Of a stretch of DNA of 64,000 bases, positions 11,460 to 22,844 are shown one piece after another (position 1 is the stretch's first letter; each line of letters starts with the position of its first letter). A model generated the notes under the pieces. It was given only the letters and a program-made list of their open reading frames with translations. It was not told the origin of the DNA and made no database searches. The DNA comes from Brachypodium distachyon (lineage: Eukaryota; Streptophyta; Magnoliopsida; Poales; Poaceae), in contig NC_016132.3 of NCBI RefSeq assembly GCF_000005505.3, positions 39,446,914 to 39,510,913 on the forward strand. Reading direction: 5' to 3'. A program made the position numbers and the translations under genes.

Positions 11460-14400
11460 ATGGAGGCGACAGCGCTGAGCGTTGGCAAGTCCGTGCTGGA
11501 TGGAGCAATTGGCTATGCCAAGTCTGCCTTCGCGGAGGAGGTGGCTTTGCAGCTCGGAGTCCGGCGTGATCAGGTCTTCATCACCAATGAGCTCGAGATG
11601 ATGAAGGCTTTCCTCGAGTCGGCCCACGGCGAGGGGGCCGACGACAAGGTGGTGAAGGTGTGGGTGAAGCAAGTCCGCGACATGGCCTACGACGTCGAGG
11701 ATTGCCTCCAGGAGTTCGCTGTCCGGCTCAACAAGCAGTCCTGGTGGCGTATCCGTCGCAAGATGCTCGATCGACGCCGTGTGGCCAAGCAGATGAAGGA
11801 GCTCAGAGCTAATGTCGAGGATGTTAGCCAGAGGAACACACGCTACAGTCTCATCAAGGGCTCTGGCTCCAAGGCTGCCACGTACACGGCTGCTGAGCAG
11901 TCTAGCATTACTTCTGCAGCATTGTTCGGCATTGATGAAGCGAGGCGCGCGGCAAAGCAGGAGAAATCTCAGGTGGATCTCGTCCAGATGATCAACGAAG
12001 AGGAGAATAACCTTAGGGTTATTGCAGTATGGGGAACAAGTGGTGGCCTTGGGCAGACATCCATCGTCAGGAAGGCCTATGAGAATCCAGATATTGAAAG
12101 CAAGTTCTCCTGCCGAGCTTGGGTCAGGCTGATGCATCCTTTTGATCCAAAAGACTTCGTCCAGAGTATGGTGGAACAGTTTAATGCAGCCGGAGGGGTT
12201 AATGTTCTGTTACGAAAAAAGAAGACGGTGCAAGAGCTGACTAATAAGTTTGAGCAGTATGTGAACGAGAAGAGGTACCTGATTGTGATTAATGACCTAT
12301 CCACCATCGAGGAGTGGGATCGGGTCAAAAAGTGCTTCCCAAACAACAATATGGGGAGCAGAATCATAGTGTCCACAACGCAAGTTGAAGTTGCAAGCTT
12401 ATGTGCAGGACAAGGAAGCGTAGCTTCAGAGCTCAAGCAGTTCTCTGCTGGTCAAAATATTTATGCTTTTCACGACAAGGTAACATTCAAACTTCTATCA
12501 CTTGTTGTTCTTATTGTTCAAATTTCCTTTTGAATTTAATCATGCCATAAAAATAACTGCGGGAGAAGTTTGAATATGTAGATCAAGGAGTATATAGCAC
12601 AATTTGGAATATGCAGAATATAGTATGTATTATATAGCTAGTATGTAGTACGCAGAACATAGTATATATTCTATTTTCTGGGTAGAATATGCAGTTTTTT
12701 AACATATTCTATTATATGTAAAAATATGAAGGTATTTCTAAAATGTTGAAAAAACTAGGTTCCAACCGACAGATTTTTCATGTAGTTTGCTTTGAAGTAT
12801 CTTAGAAATAGTATATAAATTTATTAAAAATGAGAAAGTAGAATATATACTACCATACATATGGTTCATTGGTCAGCCATCTCAGGTAGATACTAATAAA
12901 CAAGTGGCTAGTGATCTCAATTTTAATCAATCTAGCAAGGTGTCTCGCACAATTGCGTGGGAAACATTTCTACGACTTTTTAGGTTTTTGGCGCATATAG
13001 ATATGTATTGTTACATCATTTTAAAAACACCCAAGCAATGGTAGGTGTATGTTAATCATATGTGATATCATTAGACCAGTATAAAAAGGTAAGACTTGGG
13101 TCATGACAGGTCAGTTAGTTGTTTTGTAAGAACTAACATGTCGTGTTTGTATAGATATTGTAGATTAACGTGATTCTGTTGCGTTATGAGCTGAAACGAA
13201 TATCTCCGACAATCAAGTTATTGGTGACAAATCAATTTATTGGCTGATAAGCGATTAATCGGGAGGAGCACGATTAACTGCCTTATCGGGCCGATAAAAA
13301 GGGGATGGTCCATGGTCCACCATGGACCGTATGCCTTATCCCTCCATCGCTTGTCCTTGTTTCTAGCCCCTCTTCTTATTTCTTTTAGCCCATTTAGGTT
13401 CTTCCACCAACTTGACCTTGACATGAAGGCTTGACTTGTTGACTTCTTTTAATCGATGCCTTATAGGCTTGACCAATCCTTGTTGGCATGTTGACCAAAG
13501 TAGAAAAATGTTGACTTTTTTTTTCTCGAACACGCCTGGAAGCATGTCATTTTCATTAAGAAGAAGGCGCAAAGAAAGCGCAAGTAACCAAAATTTACAA
13601 GATTTACAACATATGCACTGCACCTGCCAACGGCAAGGCCAAGAAAGAAAAGAACACGACCGTCCTCACCGGACGACCTAAGACGGAGCCTAGCTAGCCT
13701 TGACCTACAACAGCAGACCTTTAGCCAGCCTAGGATCAGAGCAGGTAAAAGGGACGCCACCAAGCTTCAAACCACAGTGGCAAGAGACTCGCTTTGCCCA
13801 ACCTCCTGCCCTCAGGCAAAGAAGCAGAGCACAAGACATCAAAGGCCGCTTCACGACAGCTGCAGGACACGCCCCGGTCGGCAAGTAGATGAATGACCCG
13901 GCCTGAATTGGAAGAGGCAACAACCAGGGAACCGGCAGCGACGAACATCGCGCCCAAGAAGTCCAACGCCCAGAGCAGAGGATCAACACCGGCATCGTGA
14001 TACCTCACGGCCAAGAAGAGAGGCTGCCATCTCATGCCGCCACACCTGAAGACTCCACGGGCAACCAAGGCAGCGCCTCCAAAGAGGGAACAACGCCAAG
14101 GCGCCGCTGCCGCCGCTTGGTTCGGACTTCGGAGCCGTGGCAAGCCGAACCTAGAGTTACCCCTGGAGCCCGAGGATGGAGAAGGAACGGTCAGGGGCCA
14201 CGACGACGCCTCCAAGGAGGTAACGGCACCCACAGGCGTCGCCATCATCAGCACCGGACGCTGCCGGGCAGGGATTTCGCCCATCCCCTGACCACCGACC
14301 CTAGAGACCCAGGTAAAACGTCGAGGCGGAGACAGGGAAGCAGCAGATCACCACTGCCGCAGGGAAGCGAGAATCAAACCGTCGGTAGCGAGGCAGAGGA

Positions 14401-17400
14401 GGCGCCTACAGATCCCGACTCGAAGGGCGGCTCCAGAGCAGCCTTGGCGCAGGCCTGCCACCAGGCACGACCGACCGCTCGCTGCGCCGCACACCTTCAC
14501 GCCGCCATCGACAGGAGGAGCTGTGGCGCCAGACCCCGCGGGAGGAGGAGGAGCCCCTGCGCCAGCGGAAGGAAGAGCAGGGGAGTTCCTGCCGCCGCCG
14601 CCGGCAGCGGTGGCGAGGGGGAAGGATTGGGTGGCGGCTGCACTAGGGTTAGGGTTAGGGGGTCGCCCCGTGAGTCGTCAGAGGCCACTCACGAGACGAG
14701 AGAGGGCAAGGTTCAGGTTCATAAAAAAAATGTTGACTTGGTCTTTGCCATATAGGGGATTTATTTTACTACAACACCCCTCATTATGATTTTAATATGT
14801 AATAGATAGATTGTACCATTACTCATTTGATATACAGGTCTCCTTTGACAACAACCGCATAAACGATAAAACAGGATCTTGTGCATTAGGATTACCCTAC
14901 TTAGTAATTAATATATTTTCTTGCATCATATTGCATGATAAACTATACTGCTTGTTTTGTATAATTACCTGTTGTGGTCTGGCCTAAGTGTAGTAATGAT
15001 TGTGTGCGTTAGTTCCACATTTGAACAAAGCGAATAGTACTAGTATATAGGTTAAGACTTTGCAAAGAGAATTTGTTTTATCTTTTAGGTTGTAATTCTT
15101 CAGGAAGTTTGGTGTTCAAACGGGAAAATGCATTTCAACTATTTCAGTGGATTTTGTACTTTACTTATGAAGTTATATATTTTTACATTCATTCATGTAT
15201 AGGGTTCTCAGCATGCGTAAATTAACATTGTTAGCTTGTTCTCAGGGTTCTCAAGATGCAACAGACTTAATTAATGAAGGGTCAAGCTCAAACACAGCTA
15301 GTACTAGTACTGCTAACAAGTCGACAGTGCCCACCTGTGAGATATCAGAGGAAAATACAGTCAAAAAGAGCCTCACTCGCATCAGGACAATGGTGGCTGC
15401 TTTGGAGGAATCTCATCTTGTTGGCCGAGAGAAAGAAAAATCTGAGATTATCAAATTAGTTACAGGTCAAGCTACTGGACAGTTTGAGGTGATCACAGTG
15501 TGGGGAATGGGTGGTCTTGGAAAAACCACTCTAGTTAAAGATATCTACCAAAGCCAAGAGCTCAGTGACATTTTTGATAACCGTGCTTGCGTCACAGTCA
15601 TGCGTCCTTTCAATCTTGAAGAGCTTCTTAGGAGCTTATTTATGCAACTAGATAGAGAATCTTCCGAAAAAAAGGACGTGGTGGGCTTGATGAGCAGCAC
15701 AAAGAACACATTACTGTTGATGTCACTTGCAGAGTTGATCAAGGAGTTGGCAAAGCTTTTTCAAACAAAGAGATGTCTGATTGTTCTTGATGACGTATTA
15801 TCAACTGCAGAATGGGACAGGATAGAACCAATTTTCCATGAAATGAGAAAAACAATACGGATCATAGTAACGACAAGGGAAGAGAGTATTGCTAAACATT
15901 GTTGTTCACAGAAACAAGAAAATATTTACAAGCTCAAAGATCTAGAATACAAGGATGCCCATGACCTCTTCACTAAAAAGGTACTTCTTATTACAACTCA
16001 TTTGTCACATCATTTTAGATGTTGAACCAAAAGCATCAGTTCTCTTTTTGAACGTACCGTGATCTACTACATCACATCCGTTCTTTCCAATTTTCTGACC
16101 TTTTGGTCATTGTTGTTCTACAACCATGATTCACACTGGTACTTCATGTCTTCCAAGTTTAGTGTAATTTATGCCTTCCAACATTTATATTGATATGTTG
16201 TGCAATCACATCCAACTGCAAACCCCAATTATTCCTGCCAAATCGAACCGAATAAACCATTGGTTAACTGTATCTGGCGCTAGTTTGCATGGAAGGCCAT
16301 GGTTGGTCTATTCACTTGCATCCCATATTTGTAATGAACAATGTGAGTATTAAGTGATTAATTATATAGATTTGCTTGGATACCTTCTATAGTTGTTAAA
16401 AACTTTATTTTTTTTATTTTCAAACTACCACGAGCATATACTTTACAATTGTGGTTTTATACAAGGCAACCAATTCTAGCACATTCATTCAAGTATATAG
16501 AAAGATTGTTCTAGCACATTCGTTCGTGTTTATAGAAAGATTGTTCTATACCTTATTTAATTTCAGACTACTAAATAGTTTGATCGCACAAATTTCAGGT
16601 ATTTAAGGGGACTGTAGATCTGGATAAGCAATATCCTGAGCTGGTTCAACCAGCAAAACTTATCCTGAAGAAGTGCGATCAACTCCCCCTGGCAATAGTC
16701 ACGATAGCTTGCTTCCTGGCAACCCAACCAAAAGCCCCATTGGAATGGAGGAAATTGAGTGAGCATTTAAGTGCCGAGCTGGAGATGAATCCACAGCTTG
16801 GGACTATTAGAACCGTCCTTATGAGAAGCTATGATGGTTTACCCTATCACCTCAAGTCTTGTTTCCTATATATGCCCATCTTTCCTGAAGACCACAGAGT
16901 TGGACGGGGAAGGTTGGCGCGCCGATGGAGTGCAGAGGGTTACTGTAGGGAGGTGCGTGGCAAGTCTGCAGAGGAAATGGCAGATAGCTACTTCATGGAA
17001 CTTATAGCCAGGAGCATGATTCTACCACCTCAAGAATCAATTCGTTGTACAAAAGGGATTGATTCCTGCCAAGTTCATGATCTCATGCGTGAAATCGGCA
17101 TCTCAAAGTCGATGGAAGAAAATCTTGTTTTCACACTGGAGCAAGGTTGCAGCACAAACAGCCAAGTCACGATGCGCCACCTTGCTATAAGCAGCAATTG
17201 GGAGGGAGATCAGAATGAGTTCGAGAGCATGGTGGACGTGTCCCGTGTGAGATCATTAACGGTTTTTGGAAAGTGGAAGTCATTTTTCATTTCTGACAGG
17301 ATGAGGCTGCTGCGAGTGCTTGATTTGGAAGACGCCACAGGTCTACTTGATCATCACCTGAAGCACATCGGGAAGTTTCTTCACCTAAGGTACCTTTCTC

Positions 17401-18506
17401 TAAGAGGGTGTGGTGGCATTTTTCACCTGCCAGATTTGTTGGGCAACCTGAGGCAACTCGAGACACTAGACATCAGAGGCACCAACGTGGTGATGCTGCC
17501 GAAAACCATCATCAAGCTTCTGAAGCTGAAGAGTCTCCGTGCTGGTGAAGTACTGTTGGATGAGGATGTCTCATATGAAGAAATTATTGATGATTTTCCA
17601 AAGGTAATGAGGACCAGACTATGCATTTTGCCAATATTTTCGTTGGAATGCTATTTATTCTGGTGTGCACCTCGGCGCATGGATGCAGACATGACCCGCC
17701 ATGATGTATGCGCTTTCTTTTGCTGTGTTATACTCCCTGTTGTTGCAATGCACCTGGACCGATATGGTGTTCTGGTGCCAAGAGGGATGAAGAAACTGAA
17801 ATCCCTGCACACACTAGGTGTAGTGAACATTGGGCGACGGGGGAAGGCTGTTCTAAAGGACATAAAAGGACTCATCCAGTTACGCAAGTTGGGAGTGACT
17901 GGCGTCAACAAGGAGAACGGACAAGAGTTGTGTTCAGCTATTCTTGGTCTCAGCCGCCTGGAGTCGTTGTCAATCCGGTCAGAGGGGAGGCCAGGTTTAT
18001 GTGGCTGCTTGGATGGGACGTTCTCGTTTCCGGAGAACCTGCAGAGCCTCAAGCTGTATGGCAACCTGGTGAAATTGCCGGAATGGGTCCAGGGGCTCAA
18101 GAATCTGGTGAAGCTCAAGCTGCGGAGCTCCAGTATATCAGAACCGGATGCCGCCATACAAGTCCTTGGGATTCTACCAAATCTGGCCTTCCTGCATCTG
18201 TTGGGGAAGTCGTTCGTGGGTGAAGAGGTCCGTCTCAATTTCCCTCGAGAGATGTTCCCGAGCATGATTGTACTAGAGCTGGAACTCGAGGTCGTGCTCA
18301 GAGCTGTCAAGTTTGAACAAGGAGCGACCCCTAGGCTTGAGCTCCTCAAGTTTTGTAATGTACGCATCAACAGTGATTCGCTTTCGGGGCTAGCATCTCT
18401 CTCAGGCCTCAAGGAAATTGTCACCTCGACCTACTTGGAAGACGTGAGGGCCGCGGTCGCAGAGAATCTAAACAGACCCCTCGTGAGGAGTTGGTCAAGC
18501 GAATAG
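11460..18506 (+). CDS. NLR immune receptor A with two NB-ARC domains (CC-NB-NB-LRR)
   Basis: Three in-phase exons, 11460-12479, 15246-15980 and 16599-18506, encode 1,220 residues without stops. Residues 1-130 are an Rx-type coiled coil (MEATALSVGKSVLDG..). A first nucleotide-binding domain (about 165-335) is degenerate: the P-loop reads GTSGGLGQTS from residue 192, with Gln replacing the catalytic Lys, and kinase-2 reads LIVINDLS (N278). A second, canonical NB-ARC follows: GMGGLGKTT from 427, LIVLDDV (D522 D523), a GLPLA-like LPLA at 614 and a VHD motif at 744. LRRs fill about 780-1210. A hydrophobic Cys-rich insert (about 921-970) interrupts them. Such proteins act in the cytosol as pathogen sensors or helpers. 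It faces psi1 head to head; intron 1 carries a retroposon. Intact and probably functional; exact resistance role unknown. Confidence 0.85.
13518..14725 (-). mobile_element. Poly(A) retroposon in intron 1 of NLR A
   Basis: A perfect 14-bp target duplication, AAAAATGTTGACTT, is found at 13504-13517 and 14726-14739. The left end is a poly(T) run, so the element lies on the minus strand with a 3' poly(A). Its 3' end contains CTTAATGAAAATGACATGC, typical of grass LINE-type tails. The 5' half is GC-rich and includes two to three CCCTAA units. A 182-codon frame (14284-13736) has no recognisable reverse transcriptase or endonuclease. The element is best read as a 1.2-kb non-autonomous LINE/SINE-like retroposon. 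The homologous intron of NLR B (0.74 kb) lacks it. Confidence 0.7.
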
Positions 18507-18796
18507 GATCCACGGTGAAGCTACAAGTGCTGTTGTATGTCCATTTGCGTTTCCTGGTGTTCACTTGTTTTGCTTTCACAGAAAGCAGTTAGTTACCTTT
18601 ATTTACTAAGCTCGTGTGGATATCTGGATCGTTTATTAAGAGACGACCGTGTACTGAAAGTTAATTACTAATTAATATTGTATCGTAATTAGGACACCAC
18701 TGCAGCAATTATTAAGCAGCTATAATATAATTTAGATGGGCCATCGATGGTGGAAATCTAAGATTTACTTTGGTATGTCATAATTGAGTGGGAGCA
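18507..18796. other. 3' flank of NLR A
   Basis: AT-rich sequence follows the TAG of NLR A; presumably its 3' untranslated region. Nothing else seen. Confidence 0.3.
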
Positions 18797-21700
18797 TGAA
18801 GCGACCGTCCCCGTACACGGGTTCGATCTCTGTGCTTTAGTGCTAGTCCCTGGATTGACTCACTAGCATACACAGTTTCAAGATGTAATATCATAGAACA
18901 AAGGTCTCAATATTAGAACGCATCATCTAGAATTTAAAAGTACTTACAAAATCGCATAACCCCATGGGTTAGCTAGAAATAACACAATTGTTTAGCAGCA
19001 GAAAAACGGAAGATACAAGGGCTACATTAACACCACGGTGAGAGTGTGTTGGAATATAGGCCCGTAACCCATACAAGCAGAACGTACTCTTACTCGTCGT
19101 CGGAGCTTCCTGCATCATTAAACGATGCAACCAGTATGGTCAATACATTGAATGTATTGACAAGATTTACTAGGAGTTATATCAGAACTTACCAAGTATA
19201 TGCATAATGTGGCAAAGTGGGGTTCAAGGCTATTTGCATAAAAGCTTAGTTGTTTAGTCCTATCTTTTAATCAAATAGAATTTTATCACAATTGGACATG
19301 GGGTAGACGCACTCATGCTCTTATTAAACTAAGGACATTGAATAGACACATCAATGCTCCTAAACCCAAGTTCAAACCATTCATTTTATTAAGAAATTAG
19401 AATGAGTGAGACTTTCCTTACAGCTCCACATCTAGTTGCTCAAATTGTCTATTGCCGGGGACACGGCTAAGTACTTAGTTTTGATGTTCTTGAAAGTATG
19501 GGATAGCTTTAGGTTCATACAACTTACTCTTGTCTCGCCAGAGCCCATATAGCATTGTGATTGTATTGGAAGCTACTAAATAGGAAACTAGTCCAGTCTC
19601 GGTTACCCTAGGTGGCATTCCACAGTTGCAACGCAGGCGCTCCCTGAATCCACGGGACAGACGTCCATGAACGATCTCTTCCCGAATCCACAGGAAGTCG
19701 ACTCAAAGGGACCCATAGAAATGGACCTGACGCCGCTAATCCTCAAAATCCTCAAAACAGCCCACTCAGGATGGTTCATTAAATTAATTGTTTTGCCTTA
19801 CTCTAATAAAACATTTCATATTTCCAAAGGCATAACAATATCATAATGTAGTAATTTCCCCCACAATACTACCATGGCCTAGTATTCAACTACAATCGAT
19901 GGCAATTTGCTAGCAAAGTAATGGCAAGGGTAAACTACACTACCTGTAATTTATAGCTAGCATAGAGGTATGAGTAATATTCCTAATGCATCTAATAAAA
20001 CAACTAGTGCATAGTAAAATATTTAGGAGATGATCAAAGTGAACTTGCCTTATCCAAGGTTGTGGTAGTTCTCGCACTCTTCGCAACAACAAGGTTCACA
20101 ATCCACACAATCTAAAATAAAAGAAAGCACACACACAATAAACATGACATTCAATACAAAAACATGCTATGAAGATGCACACTTAGGATTACTTCTTAAT
20201 GTAACATGTTTAATTTCTGTTTTGAAAAGTTTCACAAAAGATTTGGACAGATTATACAAAACAAAGAAGTAAATACTATGCATGAAACAAGAATGAGCTT
20301 TAATTAAAAGCTTATTTGATTTTTGCAAAGCATAGAGCAAGATTAAATTTGTGTGGCAATATCATTTATAAACTAATTTCCCATCTGGTCCTAATGGATA
20401 GAGAGCATACTCAAATAATTTTTCAGCAAGCTAACATGCTCAAAACTAGTTTGAAATAATTCATTTGAAAATTAAACCATAATTAAGCATTCTGCAATTT
20501 TCTTCTGATAAAGTTGTCCAAAGTTAAAATTAAACTATGCCAAAAGATTCTACATGTTGTGAGGATTCCAGAAAGGTATAGAACTTCAAATTTGGCCAAA
20601 CGGTTTGAAAGTTATGATGGTTTGAAGTTCCAGGGGCTTTTTTGCAAAGTTACAATTTTAATTCGGCCGAGAAAATAAATTTAATTTTACTTTGACACGT
20701 GGCGCTACGCTATAGGCTGGTATCGGTTCATCTAGGGTTTTAACATGGTCGTTGGATTGAGATCCGACGGTGGGGAACGAAGGAGGCTCACCGGGCGGCG
20801 CACTGACCGGAGCTGAGGAAGATGGCGGCGGCGGCTTCAGGCGGCTTCGGCGCGACGACGACGGGGCTCGGTTCGGCTCGGGGAAAGCAGGGGAATGGGC
20901 GGGTCGGCGAGGCGAACTCGTCGGTGGTCACGGCTTCGGGCGGGGAGGCCCGGGCGTGCGGCTAGGACGACGAACAGAGGCGGGCGGCGGCGACGGCTTC
21001 GGGTGGCGGCGGCCTCGGGCTCTGCGGCGGTCCAAAGAAGAAAGCAAGCGCGTCACGGGATGCACATGGGAGAGAGGAGAAAGGCGAGGGGGTCGGCGGT
21101 GCGAGAAAACGGCGGCAGTGAAGATTTCCGGCGAGAAATTGGGAAGTAACCGGCGCGAAATCGGGCGTGTGGTTTGGGGAAAAAGGAGGAGAAAGAAGAG
21201 GGGGTCGGGGTGACGCGCAGGGATTTGAGGATGGTGGCTCGTGCGCGACGAAATCGCGAAGTGGGCGTTGAGGCGTGCTCGCGGACGTGGCCGGGAAGAT
21301 CGAGGGTGGGCAGTTGGGGAAGAAGCTGCGGGGCCCACTGTCAGCGACACAGGCGCTCGGTGCACGACCGGGCCGGTTCGACCGGCGCGGCGGTTAACTG
21401 GCCGGTTCGGCCCATTTGGCCGGGCCGGCCACGGTTTTTCTTTTTTTTTCTTCTTTCCTTTTCTTTTTCTATTTTCTGTTTTTGATCCCCAAAATTGATT
21501 CAAAGCTCCAAATCACTTCAAATAAATTGCAAAAAAAAATTTAAAATCATATTTTCATATGATCTAACTTTTGGGACAAGAATTCCCTCAAAATAAAATA
21601 ATTAAAAATACTTTTGCTAATAAAATAGCCTTTAAGGCCTTTTAGACTATCAAAATAAATTGTTTTTCAAAACAATTTCAAAAGCCAAATTATGGGATAG

Positions 21701-21919
21701 CTTTATATATGCATTAAATCTCTTTTTATGCCAAAACCCTCATGGGTTAAAATGCAATTATTCAAAAGCAAGAACAAGGCCCAAATTCAAATAAAAGCAC
21801 TTTTGTAAAAGGGTTTTCTGGGTTAATTTTAGGGTTTGAAATGTGATTAAATGCAAGAGTGGATGATGCTTTATGAAATGCAATGCATATGAAGAGTTTT
21901 AAAAAATTGGGATGTTACA
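18797..21919 (-). mobile_element. Second LTR-like element, inverted relative to 4356-7939
   Basis: Read on the minus strand it begins TGTAACATCCCAATTTTTT at 21919 and ends GGTCGCTTCA near 18797. Both termini match the element at 4356-7939, as do internal stretches such as TTTGATCATCT and GTGCGAAGAGTGC. A GC-rich promoter/leader zone (20700-21480) corresponds to that at 4920-5500. No polyprotein is present. It is therefore probably a solo LTR of the same long-LTR gypsy-type lineage, in the 3' flank of NLR A. The flanks (GAGCA left, GGCAT right) do not give a clear target duplication. The long Arg-rich frames at 20770-21500 are GC-driven. Confidence 0.55.
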
Positions 21920-22025
21920 GGCATTAGCCCACATGAGGCTTAAGGTGGATCCGCCCCTGCTCGTAGTCGTACGTGTATTTGCTTTCACAGTGGATCGTTT
22001 AATTAGTGTTGTTGTTCGAGCCTAG

Positions 22026-22559
22026 GAGGAACTGAAATTGCATACACAGTTTGATCTCCATGAAGAGATTGACTTTGGAGGTGTTTCTTATCCTACAGAA
22101 ATCAAAGTGGAACAGGTGTTGTCGCCTACTCCATTAGGTGGGATTTTTCAGGTTAAGTATGGTGGTGAGCCCTGAGAATACACCTTATTTAATCAGTGCG
22201 AGGTCGATCACACTTTTAGAAGAATGAAATAGTATTGACACATCTTCACACCTTTATCTTCTATAATTGAGCACAACTTTCACACCTTTATTGTTGAGGC
22301 ATATAAATTGGCAATCAACTAAATAGGCATTTAATTAAATATGCTGATCATAATAGATTTCTGCTGTCAGGTTCCTCCAAGTCTGCCATCACGAAAAGAG
22401 GTGAAAATAGTAGTGGCTTTCAATCAATCATCCCCACCTTGGGAAATTTTTATGTTTCATCTCCTTAGCTATCTGATCTTGGATTTTGAAACCGTAATCC
22501 AGAGTCTCAACCAAGCTGAGGCTATCACCCGACACAAACTAATGAGGAACTTGCAGTGA
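22026..22559 (+). other. Two exon-like segments, unidentified gene fragment
   Basis: Segment 1 (22026-22151, 42 codons) lies between CCTAG and CAG/GTTAAG and encodes FDLHEEIDFGGVSYPTEI. Segment 2 (22371-22559) follows TGCTGTCAG, stays in phase and ends with TGA. No ATG-bearing first exon is seen upstream, where the LTR-like element ends at 21919. It may be the 3' remnant of a gene cut by that element. I do not recognise the protein. Confidence 0.3.
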
Positions 22560-22844
22560 TTATAACAGTGATAACCTTGTCAAACACTATCTGCATATGC
22601 TGCTCATAAGTTGCGTCAGCAAATGTTCAGACAGCACCAGCAACCTGCAAGGACGAAGGAGAAGAGAAGCGCCCAAGGGAACAAGGGGACTGGGCTCAGA
22701 CGGTCGAGATCGAGTGGCTGTGGCGCGCTGGATCGGGGTAAGTCGGGATCGGACGGTCCAGATTACCTACAGAAACAGAAACAGAGCCCAACCCTCGTTC
22801 CCAGCCCCACTTCTCTCCGGCGGCGCCGCCGGCGGCACGAAAGG

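Noticed and set aside
14643..14662. Telomere-like TTAGGG units
   Set aside because: Only two to three units inside a retroposon with defined ends; not an interstitial telomere.
11460..15980. Idea that exon 1 of A is a separate gene from exons 2-3
   Set aside because: Exon lengths 1,020 and 735 are both multiples of three with canonical splice borders, and NLR B keeps the same three-exon order on the other strand.
20770..21503. Arg/Gly/Pro-rich frames up to 191 codons
   Set aside because: Same GC-rich LTR leader type as above, read in either strand; composition artefact.
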